From: Methanocorpusculum petauri
GTDB taxonomy: Archaea > Halobacteriota > Methanomicrobia > Methanomicrobiales > Methanocorpusculaceae
Direction of reading: 5' to 3'
DNA length: 64,000 nt
NCBI RefSeq assembly: GCF_026891975.1
Contig: NZ_JAPTGB010000003.1
Span: 62,001-126,000 of the forward strand
Below the pieces are notes generated by a model. That model saw nothing but the letters and a program-made list of their open reading frames with translations. It did no database searches and had not been told where the DNA came from. Positions 8,641 through 16,046 of this stretch are shown one piece after another (position 1 is the stretch's first letter; each line of letters starts with the position of its first letter). The position numbers and the translations under genes are program-made.

Positions 8641-8778
8641 GGGGCCGCAGAATTCCACGCGAAGTTCGCAAGCCTTGACGAGATGCTGATCTGGTACAAC
8701 ACCGCCAGACCTCATCAGAGCCCGGACTGAGATATCATGGAAACACCGGACAAGACGTTTATCAGAAAATTGAGGTAA
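8641..8778 (+). pseudogene. Integrase-core transposase, C-terminal remnant
   Basis: In one frame this reads FHAKFASLDEMLIWYNTARP, then HQSPD, a TGA stop at 8728-8730, then DIMETPDKTFIRKLR and TAA. This matches the end of DDE/rve integrase-type transposases (IS481-like), which close with WYN..RPH.SLDW...ETP..AF.RK. The TGA sits where a Trp codon is usual, so a TGG to TGA change is likely. The upstream core is missing, so the element is dead. It marks past mobile DNA activity beside the tail-like gene. Confidence 0.6.
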
Positions 8779-9022
8779 AGATGGAAAATAGGGGTGAGAG
8801 ACAACAGAAGGACGACACGGAGGTATCAGCATGAATTCAAATAATTTCGGTACAGCGCAGGTGATCATCGTTGATCGAATTTCAACCCACGATTTGCACG
8901 GCAGAATCGTGCTCAGCTCCCCGCAAACGGAGTCACATTTTCACAGATATGCCTTCGGCATTCGGTACTCACGGTTGATTGAAAACTACTATGGAAAAGA
9001 ATATCAAAAAAAAAGGAGGAGA
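8779..9022 (+). other. Degenerate accessory DNA with short overlapping frames
   Basis: Two very short frames are seen. One of 17 codons starts at 8781. Its stop overlaps the ATG at 8831 (ATGA), which has ACGGAGGT ten bases before it and opens MNSNNFGTAQ before running into the 32-base shared sequence. The arrangement looks like the start of a truncated gene, perhaps viral. Nothing here reads as a complete protein. Confidence 0.3.
8862..8893 (+). repeat. 32-base sequence shared with 35632-35663 (copy 1)
   Basis: This stretch matches 35632-35663 at 28 of 32 positions, including the core TGATCGAATTTCA. Copy 1 sits just downstream of the transposase remnant, copy 2 just beyond the tRNA-Leu promoter. 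It may be a piece of an insertion sequence end. Confidence 0.6.
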
Positions 9023-9091
9023 TTAGTCTTTTTTCCGTAAGAGTACGCCCACAGTGAACAGTCCAAGCAATATCCCGAAGACCGAGGCGAG
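9023..9091 (-). other. In-frame extension after adhesin stop: second membrane anchor
   Basis: After the adhesin's TGA, the same frame continues for 22 codons (LASVFGILLGLFTVGVLLRK, then KD) to TAA at 9025-9023. This is a typical C-terminal hydrophobic helix with a basic end, as in archaeal surface proteins. Either a former stop-free C-terminus was cut by TGA, or a second gene end was fused here by recombination. Confidence 0.5.
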
Positions 9092-11023
9092 TCATGTGCG
9101 GCGGTACAGGAGGTAGAGGATCAGCAGCAACAGCGGGAAGAGGAACAGCAGGAAGTAGAATGTGCTGTTTCCGTTACTGCTGTCGTCGCTGGTTCCGGTG
9201 GGCGTCACGACGCTGGTAGCGTCTTCTGACGGGGACACGGTGTCAAGCGTTGGGGAGATGGTGTGTTCCCCTGTGGTTGCTGCCGGTGTCTGGATCGGGG
9301 TAGGAGTGGTGGTACCGATCCATCTGGCATACAGGGTCATGTCGCCGGTGATGCCGGAGGAGAAACTCCATTCCTTGGTACATCCTGCGTCTGTGTACCA
9401 ACCGCCGAAGGTGTATCCGTCCTTGGTTGGTACTGGCGGGCAGGTGATCTTGTCGCCGTAGGAGAGATAGGTTACCGGGCTGATGAAGTTGCCGCCCTGT
9501 GTGTCGAAGAGGACACGGAAGGCGTTCTCCATGTTACCGTCACCGGAATCGGAGGTACCGACCGGTGGTTGTGGTCCGGGACCGGGATAAGCAGGGGTGA
9601 TGGTGAGGGAAACAGTGTCGGTATCATGGCCGTATGCGTTCGTTACATTGATCCGGAACGTATAGGACCCGGCCACGGTTGGCGTACCGGAGACATTTCC
9701 AGTGGCAGAGTCCAGCGTCAGGCCGGGTGGTAACGTGGTTTCATTCGTCCAGGTCAGCGGGGTGGTGCCGGTTGCTTCGAGGGTCTGGAGGTAGGGTTGG
9801 TCAACCATACCGGCAGGAAGAGGGAAGGGGGTGATGATAGCCGGAACATGCGGGATGATGATGAGGGCCTTGTCAGTACTGGAAGGTTTCAGCGAAAAAT
9901 CATTCTTTTCCTGGAGAATGAATTGTTTCCGAACCTCGGATGCCTTGAGGCTGCCGCTCGTGATCTGGATCAGCTCATAGCCTTCTGTGATGATGGTTGA
10001 ATGGCCAGTGATGTTTTTGGCACTGCCGGTAAATTCGTTGCCGGTGAGGTAGATGTGATTACGCGCCATATACAGTTCGTTGTCCGCAGCGATTGACGCG
10101 CTGCCGGACAGTGTCATATTACCGTTAATATAAACACCGCCTCCGCCTCCGGTAGTCCGTGTCCATGTTCCTGTAGTCCCGCCGGAAATATTGCCGCGGT
10201 TGCCGGAGATGTTGCCACCGGACATTGTGAACGAAGTACCAGTAGTGGCGATAAAAACACCGCCGCCCCATATTCCTGCAGTGTTGCCGGAGATGTTTCC
10301 GCCGGACATTGTGAATGAAGCACCATTGACGATAGAAACGCCACCGCCGTATCTTTCTGCAGTGTTGCCGGAGATGTTTCCGCCGGACATCGTCATTGTA
10401 CCTTGGCTGACAGAAACGCCGCCGCCGGAGTGTGCAGTGTTGCCGGAGATGTTTCCGCCGAACATCGTGAATGAGGCATCATCCTGAACGCGAATCGCTC
10501 CCCCGCCACTTACTATCGAGGCGACGTTTTTGATGGTAACACCATCCTTCATCACAAGATGTGCCCCTGATCCGGCTACGAAGATGGAACTCTTGGTACT
10601 GGTGAATTTGTCGTTCTGTCCGTGGATGGTCAGTTGCGAAGAGTTGTCACCGAGTGTGAGTGTTCCACTGCTGACGTTGATGAGGTGGAAGTTTATGCCG
10701 CCGCGCCAGACAGTATGACCGTTGCCGAGAATGGTCATGTCGCCGGTGATGTTGATGGTACCGGTGACGTTAATGTCCTTCAGAAGTGTGAGCATACTGC
10801 CGGATGCGGTTGCGTTCTCGCTACCGAGGGCATGTGCAAGATCACTTGCGGTACTGTATGTACCACCGTCAAACGGTACAGCGGTACCTGCATCCGCTCC
10901 CGCTGGTACGGCACACCCGACTGCAAGCAACAGCAGGACTGCGGCGGCGAGCAATCCACGTCGCAAGACTGGTTCTATCGGAAGTACGGTGAACACCCTG
11001 TCTCTCATATATGTCGATTTCAC
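9092..11023 (-). CDS. Repeat-containing surface adhesin-like protein
   Basis: The product is a predicted surface protein of about 643 residues. It has a signal sequence (LRRGLLAAAVLLLLAVGC, about residues 20-45), then a right-handed beta-helix region with four copies of a FTMSGGNISGNTA..GGGV repeat. Next are a putative Ig-like domain (TPLTWTNETTLPPGLTLDSA, then GTPTVAGSYTF), one Listeria-Bacteroides repeat (VLFDTQGG...GYTFGGWYTD...LYARW), a Thr/Pro/Ser-rich stalk and a C-terminal membrane helix ending YLLYRRT. GTG 11023 has GGAG nine bases upstream, so it is preferred over TTG 11068 and ATG 11008. Probable role: cell-surface binding. Confidence 0.75.
   Translation of the reverse strand: MKSTYMRDRVFTVLPIEPVLRRGLLAAAVLLLLAVGCAVPAGADAGTAVPFDGGTYSTASDLAHALGSENATASGSMLTLLKDINVTGTINITGDMTILGNGHTVWRGGINFHLINVSSGTLTLGDNSSQLTIHGQNDKFTSTKSSIFVAGSGAHLVMKDGVTIKNVASIVSGGGAIRVQDDASFTMFGGNISGNTAHSGGGVSVSQGTMTMSGGNISGNTAERYGGGVSIVNGASFTMSGGNISGNTAGIWGGGVFIATTGTSFTMSGGNISGNRGNISGGTTGTWTRTTGGGGGVYINGNMTLSGSASIAADNELYMARNHIYLTGNEFTGSAKNITGHSTIITEGYELIQITSGSLKASEVRKQFILQEKNDFSLKPSSTDKALIIIPHVPAIITPFPLPAGMVDQPYLQTLEATGTTPLTWTNETTLPPGLTLDSATGNVSGTPTVAGSYTFRINVTNAYGHDTDTVSLTITPAYPGPGPQPPVGTSDSGDGNMENAFRVLFDTQGGNFISPVTYLSYGDKITCPPVPTKDGYTFGGWYTDAGCTKEWSFSSGITGDMTLYARWIGTTTPTPIQTPAATTGEHTISPTLDTVSPSEDATSVVTPTGTSDDSSNGNSTFYFLLFLFPLLLLILYLLYRRT
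10196..10480 (-). repeat. Tandem repeats coding the beta-helix of the adhesin
   Basis: Four near-identical blocks built around TTGCCGGAGATGTTTCCGCC (read on the + strand) recur about every 75-85 bases. They encode the GGNISGN coil. The spacing and the open reading frame through them make these coding repeats, not a CRISPR. Confidence 0.8.
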
Positions 11024-11340
11024 AAGAAAATTCTCCAAAGTGACATACCAATTACAACATTTTTTCAAATTGAATCCTTCCGTGATATGATTGAAAAATG
11101 AGATGGATCAAATATGAAAAAACAAGATTTATCGACAATATCTGGAAAAAATATTGTGAGGTACAACGATCATCTCGTCAGGAGAAAATAGAAAAATGTG
11201 CTGAACCTCTCATCCTGAAAGATGGGGTTGGGTAAGATACGGGTATCAATTCTGATTTCAAGGTGGTTGGAGAATACGTTTATTTGCCTCAGAGTACTAT
11301 ATACTATCACGGTAGGATTCTATTTCGTGTGCTGATTATC

Positions 11341-11424
11341 CGTACCTGCTTTTGTGTTTTGCTTCCTGTTTTGCTGATTTTTCGTACCTGCTTTTGTGTT
11401 TTGTTTCCTGTTTTGCTGATTTTT
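11341..11424 (+). repeat. Two tandem copies of a 42-bp unit
   Basis: Positions 11341-11382 and 11383-11424 differ by one base. The unit begins CGTACCTGCTTTTGTGTTTT. It lies in the 950-base gap 11024-11973, where I see no credible gene. The rest of that gap is AT-rich with low coding potential. Confidence 0.85.
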
Positions 11425-11904
11425 CGTAAATTTTCTAACTGCTTCAATGACTGTTTATGGGGGTACGAGAGAGTGATGTTACTGGTTGCAGTTATTTCCA
11501 GTTCCTGCTACCATTTTCACAGTCATACCACATGTGGATAGGTACACACGCGGCGATGGATTCGGGAAGCTTCGGTATGTGGTTCTTTCAGAGAAAAGGT
11601 ATCCCAAACATCCGCGGCGGGGTGATGTTTGAAAAAAATTCTACAGCGTACTGTTCTTGCAGTTACACCGGCTACCGTTTTTGGAAAGTTTTTGAATTTC
11701 CGGTATTTTCAGATTTCATCGGTGTTTTCCGGGATTTTTTGTAATCTGCCTGCCGGTTACAGAGGATTGAATCCTTTTAGAAGAGGATTCATACGTTTCG
11801 TGTGGAACTTTTTGCAATCATGCGCGAATCAGAGGGATATTTTCCCGGGATGATACCAAAAACGCTTTGGGCAGGTCTCCGGAGAAGATGGTAAGTGGCT
11901 CAAC

Positions 11905-11936
11905 TATATATATGAATGATTCCTATTCTAATAGGA
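11905..11936 (+). promoter_or_regulatory. TATA box and palindrome before pilin gene
   Basis: TATATATA at 11905-11912 is followed by the perfect palindrome TCCTATT-CT-AATAGGA at 11921-11936, close to where transcription should begin (about 11935-11940). A repressor bound there could block start-site access. This is inferred from position only. Confidence 0.45.
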
Positions 11937-11973
11937 TGTATTTCAAAAGGAATATCATCGATCCCAAGAGCAT

Positions 11974-12945
11974 ATGACACAAAATACCAAAGACAACGGA
12001 GTTTCGCCGGTGATTGCGGTGCTGCTCATCCTTGCCATAACGGTAGTTGCCGCAGGGGTTGTTGCGGTGGTGGCAACCGGCATGACAGGAGAACTGCAGA
12101 ACGGCAAACAGGTCGGCCTTATCGTAAAGCCTGCGGCATCCGGCGGGGATGTGCTGGTGACGGTGGTCTCGGGAAAGGATGTGCCGGAGCTGACGAAGCT
12201 TGAGGTGATCGACGGGGGTTCGGCGGATGCAGTGTTTCGGGAGGTAAGGCTTTCCGATGGCGGAGATGTTACGTCGTTTACTGCCGGGGCAGGATATGTT
12301 GCGAAAAGTGTGGCCTGGCCTTCTGCACAATCAATTGGAAAACCATATTTAACACCTGTTTTGGTAAAAGGATTATTTCGAGATGGAACAGAAGTTGTTT
12401 TACTGAATACAAAATTGACATTTGTTGGTGTCAAGTCCCACCTTGATGGTGTTTTGATCAGTATGGGATTAAAAGACTTTGATAAAAGAGAGATCTCTGA
12501 AAATATAGCCGATCTTTTCCTATCTGGCTCTCCTATCTGGATTAATGCCAGTTCTATAATTTATAAAAATGGGACTGGTAACCGGCACAATCTGCTTATT
12601 ACCGTCCCACAAGCAGAAGAAACTTCGGATCAGTATTTAAAAATGTCAGGTTATGTTTTTTGGAGTGATGGTACCTTGAAAGGATATGTAAGAGACAGTC
12701 TAATCAATAAAGATAATGAGATTAATATCTTCGCGTCCGAGTTAGACAAATACAAAGACAAGACTATACCTGTAGGGGGGGTCAAAGTAATCGTGAACTC
12801 ATATGACAAAAAGGAATATGAGAAGTACTTGGAGGATAAACGTACGTATGAGAAAGCAACTGATAAGACTGGGTTAAAAGAACCTGCAGAACCTGAACCT
12901 ATCGGCTATCAAGAAGGAATTATTTATATCGATCACAGCAAATGA
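11974..12945 (+). CDS. Type IV pilin-like protein (archaeal pilin N-terminal domain)
   Basis: The product starts with the archaeal pilin signature DNGVSPVIAVLLILAITVVA: a short polar leader, a likely prepilin-peptidase site and a long hydrophobic helix that forms the fibre core or membrane anchor. Residues up to about 110 are encoded by GC-rich DNA. From about 12310 onward the codons become AT-rich, and the C-terminal 200 residues are polar and Lys-rich (YEKYLEDKRTYEKATDK). This abrupt change suggests that a conserved N-terminus has been joined to a foreign or fast-changing tip domain. The function of the tip is unknown. No other pilus genes are near. Confidence 0.75.
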   Translation: MTQNTKDNGVSPVIAVLLILAITVVAAGVVAVVATGMTGELQNGKQVGLIVKPAASGGDVLVTVVSGKDVPELTKLEVIDGGSADAVFREVRLSDGGDVTSFTAGAGYVAKSVAWPSAQSIGKPYLTPVLVKGLFRDGTEVVLLNTKLTFVGVKSHLDGVLISMGLKDFDKREISENIADLFLSGSPIWINASSIIYKNGTGNRHNLLITVPQAEETSDQYLKMSGYVFWSDGTLKGYVRDSLINKDNEINIFASELDKYKDKTIPVGGVKVIVNSYDKKEYEKYLEDKRTYEKATDKTGLKEPAEPEPIGYQEGIIYIDHSK

Positions 12946-13173
12946 TTATCCCTTCCATTTTTATATCTCAAAACCAAATTCAAAAAATTGCAAATATCTC
13001 TATTTTAAATCCAAACAGACTTTGTAAACAAGTTTGGATTTTTGGAACAAAACCGATTTTATTATATCACTCGCCCAATAGGGTCATTTCCAATCGTGCA
13101 TCTTATCACCGTTGAACGGGAATAGAATAGATAACAAAGGGGACATCATGCCCCCGTGGTGACAGATACAAGC

Positions 13174-14160
13174 ATGGCCGCAGACAATTACACCCCCGAA
13201 TCAGTTGCAGACGCAGTCCGGCAGTACGACGGAGTCAGACGCAAACAGGCAATCGGCACCCTCGTCCGTGCGCTCCACTTCGACAACCTCGACGTCATCG
13301 CCTCCTACGGCGAAGACGCCGCCGTCATCCAGAACGGACGCACCGCACTCCTCCTTGCCGCCGACGGCATCTGGAACAAACTCATGGAAGTTGACCCCTA
13401 CTGGGCAGGCTACTGCGCCATCCTCGTCAACGTCCACGACATCGCCGCCATGGGCGGACGCCCCGTCGCCATGGTTGACGTCCTCTCCGCCTCAAACGAC
13501 CAGCTCATGTCCGAAGTCAGCCGCGGCATGCGTGACGCCGCCACCGCCTTCGACGTCCCCGTCGTCGGCGGCCACCTCCACCCCGACGCCCCCTACAACG
13601 TCATCGACGTCTCCATCCTCGGCGTCGCCGAACTCGAAAACATCATCTACAGCAGCACCGCAGAACCGGGCAACGCCATCATCGCCGCAATCGACCTCAA
13701 CGGCCGCATCCACCCCTCCGCGCCCATGAACTGGGACTCCGTCACCATGAAAACCCCCGAACTCCTCCGTACCCAGATCAGCGTCATGAAAGACCTCGGC
13801 GAACACCACCACCTCACCGCCGGAAAAGACATCTCCAACCCCGGCGTCATCGGCACCCTCGGTATGCTCATCGAAGCAAGCGGTGTCGGCGCAGTCGTTG
13901 ACCTCACCGCAATCCCCTGCCCCGACCTCGACGCACTTGGCCTCACCTTCGAACAATGGGTACGCATGTACCCCGGCATGGGCTTCATCATGACCGCAGA
14001 CCAGTCGCAGGTGGACACCGTCTGCAAAAAATTCCGCGCAGCCGGCATGGCAGCCCAGGTCATCGGCACCGTCAACACCACCAGACAACTCACCCTCGTC
14101 AAAGGCGACCGGCAGACCGTACTCTTCAACTTCTGCGCAGAAGGCATCACCAACATATGA
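13174..14160 (+). CDS. mmp2: Methanogenesis marker protein 2, AIR-synthase-related
   Basis: The product belongs to the PurM/AIR synthase-like ATP-binding superfamily and matches the methanogen-specific marker 2 group. It has the GEDAAVI nucleotide segment near residue 45, the conserved AAMGGRPVAMVDVLS loop, VVGGHLHPDAPYNVIDVSI, and AGKDISNPGVIGTLGML in the second half. Length is about 328 residues. Its substrate is not established. GTG 13156 is the upstream alternative start. GGTGA at 13157-13161 is a plausible ribosome site for the ATG used here. It overlaps mtxX by four bases. Third codon positions are strongly C-rich, unlike serS and the other genes of the first 6.4 kb. Confidence 0.88.
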   Translation: MAADNYTPESVADAVRQYDGVRRKQAIGTLVRALHFDNLDVIASYGEDAAVIQNGRTALLLAADGIWNKLMEVDPYWAGYCAILVNVHDIAAMGGRPVAMVDVLSASNDQLMSEVSRGMRDAATAFDVPVVGGHLHPDAPYNVIDVSILGVAELENIIYSSTAEPGNAIIAAIDLNGRIHPSAPMNWDSVTMKTPELLRTQISVMKDLGEHHHLTAGKDISNPGVIGTLGMLIEASGVGAVVDLTAIPCPDLDALGLTFEQWVRMYPGMGFIMTADQSQVDTVCKKFRAAGMAAQVIGTVNTTRQLTLVKGDRQTVLFNFCAEGITNI

Positions 14161-14924
14161 TCACCATCGGAATCGGCTGCGGCGCCGACGCCGCAAAAGT
14201 TCTGCGAAGCGCCGAAGAAACAGCAACCGCAGACCTCCGCATACGCTGCTACTGCTGCCCCGGAGCAGCCGACGGCTTCTCCGCAGGGCCCTTCGTCGAA
14301 CTCACCGTCTGCCCCGCACCCTGCCGGCGCATCATAGACGACCTTCTCGCCGGAACAATCGATGGCGCAGTCCGTGGCACCCTCCCCGCAAACGAAACGC
14401 TCAGATACCTCAAAAAAGCCTGCAGCGTTGACCGGCTGGAACGGATAGCCCTCCTTGAAACCGTTGATCACCAGCTGTTCTTCCTCGCACCCGTCGGCGT
14501 TGACGAAGGATGGACCATCCCGGAAAAAATCTCCCTCATCAACGACGGCCGGGAACTCGCCCGCCGCTTCGGCATCCCCGAAAAAACCGCCGTACTCTCC
14601 GGAGGCAGACTCGGCGACATCGGCAGACACCCGGTTGTCGACAAAACCATCGCCGACGCCGAAGAAATCGCACAACGTACCGGAGCCGTCCACAAAGAAA
14701 TACTCATCGAAGACGCAGTCAAAGACTGCGGTCTCATCATCGCCCCCGACGGCATCTCCGGCAACCTCATCTTCCGCACCCTCACCTTCCTCGGACACGG
14801 CACCGGACATGGTGCGCCCGTCGTCAATATATCTCCCGTATTTGTGGACAGTTCGCGCGCATCCGCCGGATACGGAGGATCTCTCCGCCTCGCTGCGGCC
14901 CTTGCCCTCGGAAAAAAGCCATGA
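14157..14924 (+). CDS. mtxX: Methanogenesis marker protein 4 / MtxX
   Basis: The product is about 255 residues and matches the MtxX family, once noted as a putative methyltransferase subunit and distantly like phosphotransacetylase-type folds. Seen features are the Gly-rich start ITIGIGCGADAAKVLRSAE, SGGRLGDIGRHPVVDKTIAD, and a late Gly/His motif, TFLGHGTGHGAPVVNISPVF. ATG 14157 overlaps the mmp2 stop as ATGA, so translation is probably coupled. The function is unproven; gene pairing with mmp2 suggests a shared methanogen-specific pathway. Confidence 0.85.
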   Translation: MITIGIGCGADAAKVLRSAEETATADLRIRCYCCPGAADGFSAGPFVELTVCPAPCRRIIDDLLAGTIDGAVRGTLPANETLRYLKKACSVDRLERIALLETVDHQLFFLAPVGVDEGWTIPEKISLINDGRELARRFGIPEKTAVLSGGRLGDIGRHPVVDKTIADAEEIAQRTGAVHKEILIEDAVKDCGLIIAPDGISGNLIFRTLTFLGHGTGHGAPVVNISPVFVDSSRASAGYGGSLRLAAALALGKKP

Positions 14925-15052
14925 ATTGCGTCAATTTTCAAATTTTGCGGCAAATTAACGCCAATATCAAATATCGCCCATATTCTTTGTACAAAACCAT
15001 ATTCGGTTCACCAAAGCCTGCAAACTGCTAAAAACACCCGAATCTTGAGATA

Positions 15053-15063
15053 TATTTATATAG
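15053..15063 (+). promoter_or_regulatory. TATA box for histone gene
   Basis: The element TATTTATATAG lies about 35-40 bases before the histone ATG, predicting a very short leader of around a dozen bases, as is usual for strongly expressed archaeal genes. Confidence 0.6.
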
Positions 15064-15095
15064 TATTTTGAACTATTTTTTCATTGGTAATAATT

Positions 15096-15299
15096 ATGGC
15101 AGACTTACCAAAAGCAGCAGTTGTTAGACTTGCAAAGAAAGCAGGCGCAGAGCGTGTCGGCGAAGATGCAGCAGATGCACTCGTAGCAAAGGCAGAAGCC
15201 TACATCGAAGAGATCGCAAAGAAAGCATACGAGTACGCACAGCACGCAGGTCGCAAGACCATCAAGGCAGAGGACATTGACCTCGCCACTAAAGAATAA
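15096..15299 (+). CDS. Archaeal histone
   Basis: The product is a 67-residue histone-fold protein that wraps chromosomal DNA. It begins MADLPKAAVVRLAKKAGAER, has the central long helix (AADALVAKAEAYIEEIAKKA) and ends with AGRKTIKAEDIDLATKE, matching HMf-type histones. ATG 15096 is the family start; the frame's earlier codons at 15084 are AT-rich promoter DNA. It is monocistronic with a strong TATA element. No tail extensions are present. Confidence 0.96.
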   Translation: MADLPKAAVVRLAKKAGAERVGEDAADALVAKAEAYIEEIAKKAYEYAQHAGRKTIKAEDIDLATKE

Positions 15300-15636
15300 A
15301 ACTGATTTTTCCTAAAAAATCAGGGGTGTGGAAAATCGCCGGACCAATAGTCCGGCGGTTTCAGGATGCTGGTATCCCCGGGGATACCACAATAAATCCT
15401 TTCACAAAGATGTTGTATCTTTTTTCTGAAATTTTCAACTCCGGACCATCTGAACAAAAACTTCCTTCGAAAAAATATATTCCGTTTCGGAAAGTACCTC
15501 TCACCGGACGCAGCTGAACCATACATACCCGCATCTCCCTTCCGGCCACCGCCACCCTGACATACGTTCGCAGAAGTACAGAAACTACACCCGGCGTTTT
15601 TAAAACCAAAAAAGAAAAAAATTGAAAAGAACAGCG
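15300..15636 (+). other. Three hairpins downstream of histone gene
   Basis: No gene is seen in this 337-base gap. A stem with arms CTGATTTTT (15302-15310) and AAAAATCAG (15315-15323) begins just after the histone stop and is the likely transcript end. A second stem uses CGCCGGAC and GTCCGGCG (15337-15357). A third is the perfect palindrome GGTATCCCCGGGGATACC (15371-15388). The T-rich stretch at 15420 could also end transcripts. Confidence 0.55.
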
Positions 15637-15981
15637 TTACGCCTTGTTCAGCACAATAAGGCCGGTTGAACTGCTCAGCGTCTTTCCGTCATCGGAAAGC
15701 GTATACGTTCCTCCCGGCAGAGACTTATCAGAACTGGTAATCTTGTAGGTTTTATCTGCCGTCTTCTCCCAGGCAAACGCAGTCGTTGCCTCAGCCGGAG
15801 AAAGATCCGTATGGAGCGCAATCGACCCGGTCCCATCATTCACAAACTCAACAGAAACATACACGCCGAGTACCGGTTTTGTCTGCCAGTTGCCCACGAT
15901 CGGATCCGATCCGACACAGCCGGCAGCAGAAACAAGCACCAGCGCTGCACACAGAACAGCTGCCAATAAAAGCTTCTTCAT
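15637..15981 (-). CDS. Small lipoprotein
   Basis: The product is about 114 residues with a signal sequence MKKLLLAAVLCAALVLVSAA followed by Cys in a good lipobox context (VSAAGC). The mature part (DPIVGNWQTKPVLGVYVSVE) is beta-rich and resembles small lipocalin-like domains that begin with a D.(I/L)xG.W motif. GGAGAGG stands ten bases before ATG 15981, which rules out the longer upstream start. It is likely anchored on the outer face of the membrane. Ligand unknown. Confidence 0.7.
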   Translation of the reverse strand: MKKLLLAAVLCAALVLVSAAGCVGSDPIVGNWQTKPVLGVYVSVEFVNDGTGSIALHTDLSPAEATTAFAWEKTADKTYKITSSDKSLPGGTYTLSDDGKTLSSSTGLIVLNKA

Positions 15982-16046
15982 ACTATTAACCTCTCCGTGG
16001 AAACATAAAATCATTACGAAATAAAAAAGGAAGATCCCAAAAGGAA

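Noticed and set aside
8557-8868. 103-codon minus-strand frame, Cys-rich at its C-terminus
   Set aside because: It overlaps the transposase relic on the other strand and has no consistent motif.
9092-9094. Selenocysteine TGA in the adhesin
   Set aside because: No Cys-type active site lies around it, no SECIS-like stem was seen, and the protein already ends in a normal anchor.
10196-10480. CRISPR-like spaced repeats
   Set aside because: The repeats stay in one reading frame, vary in codon-like fashion and encode the GGNISGN beta-helix of the adhesin.
13647-14810. 387-codon minus-strand frame opposite mmp2 and mtxX
   Set aside because: It crosses two real genes on the other strand and reads as an artefact of their C-rich codons.
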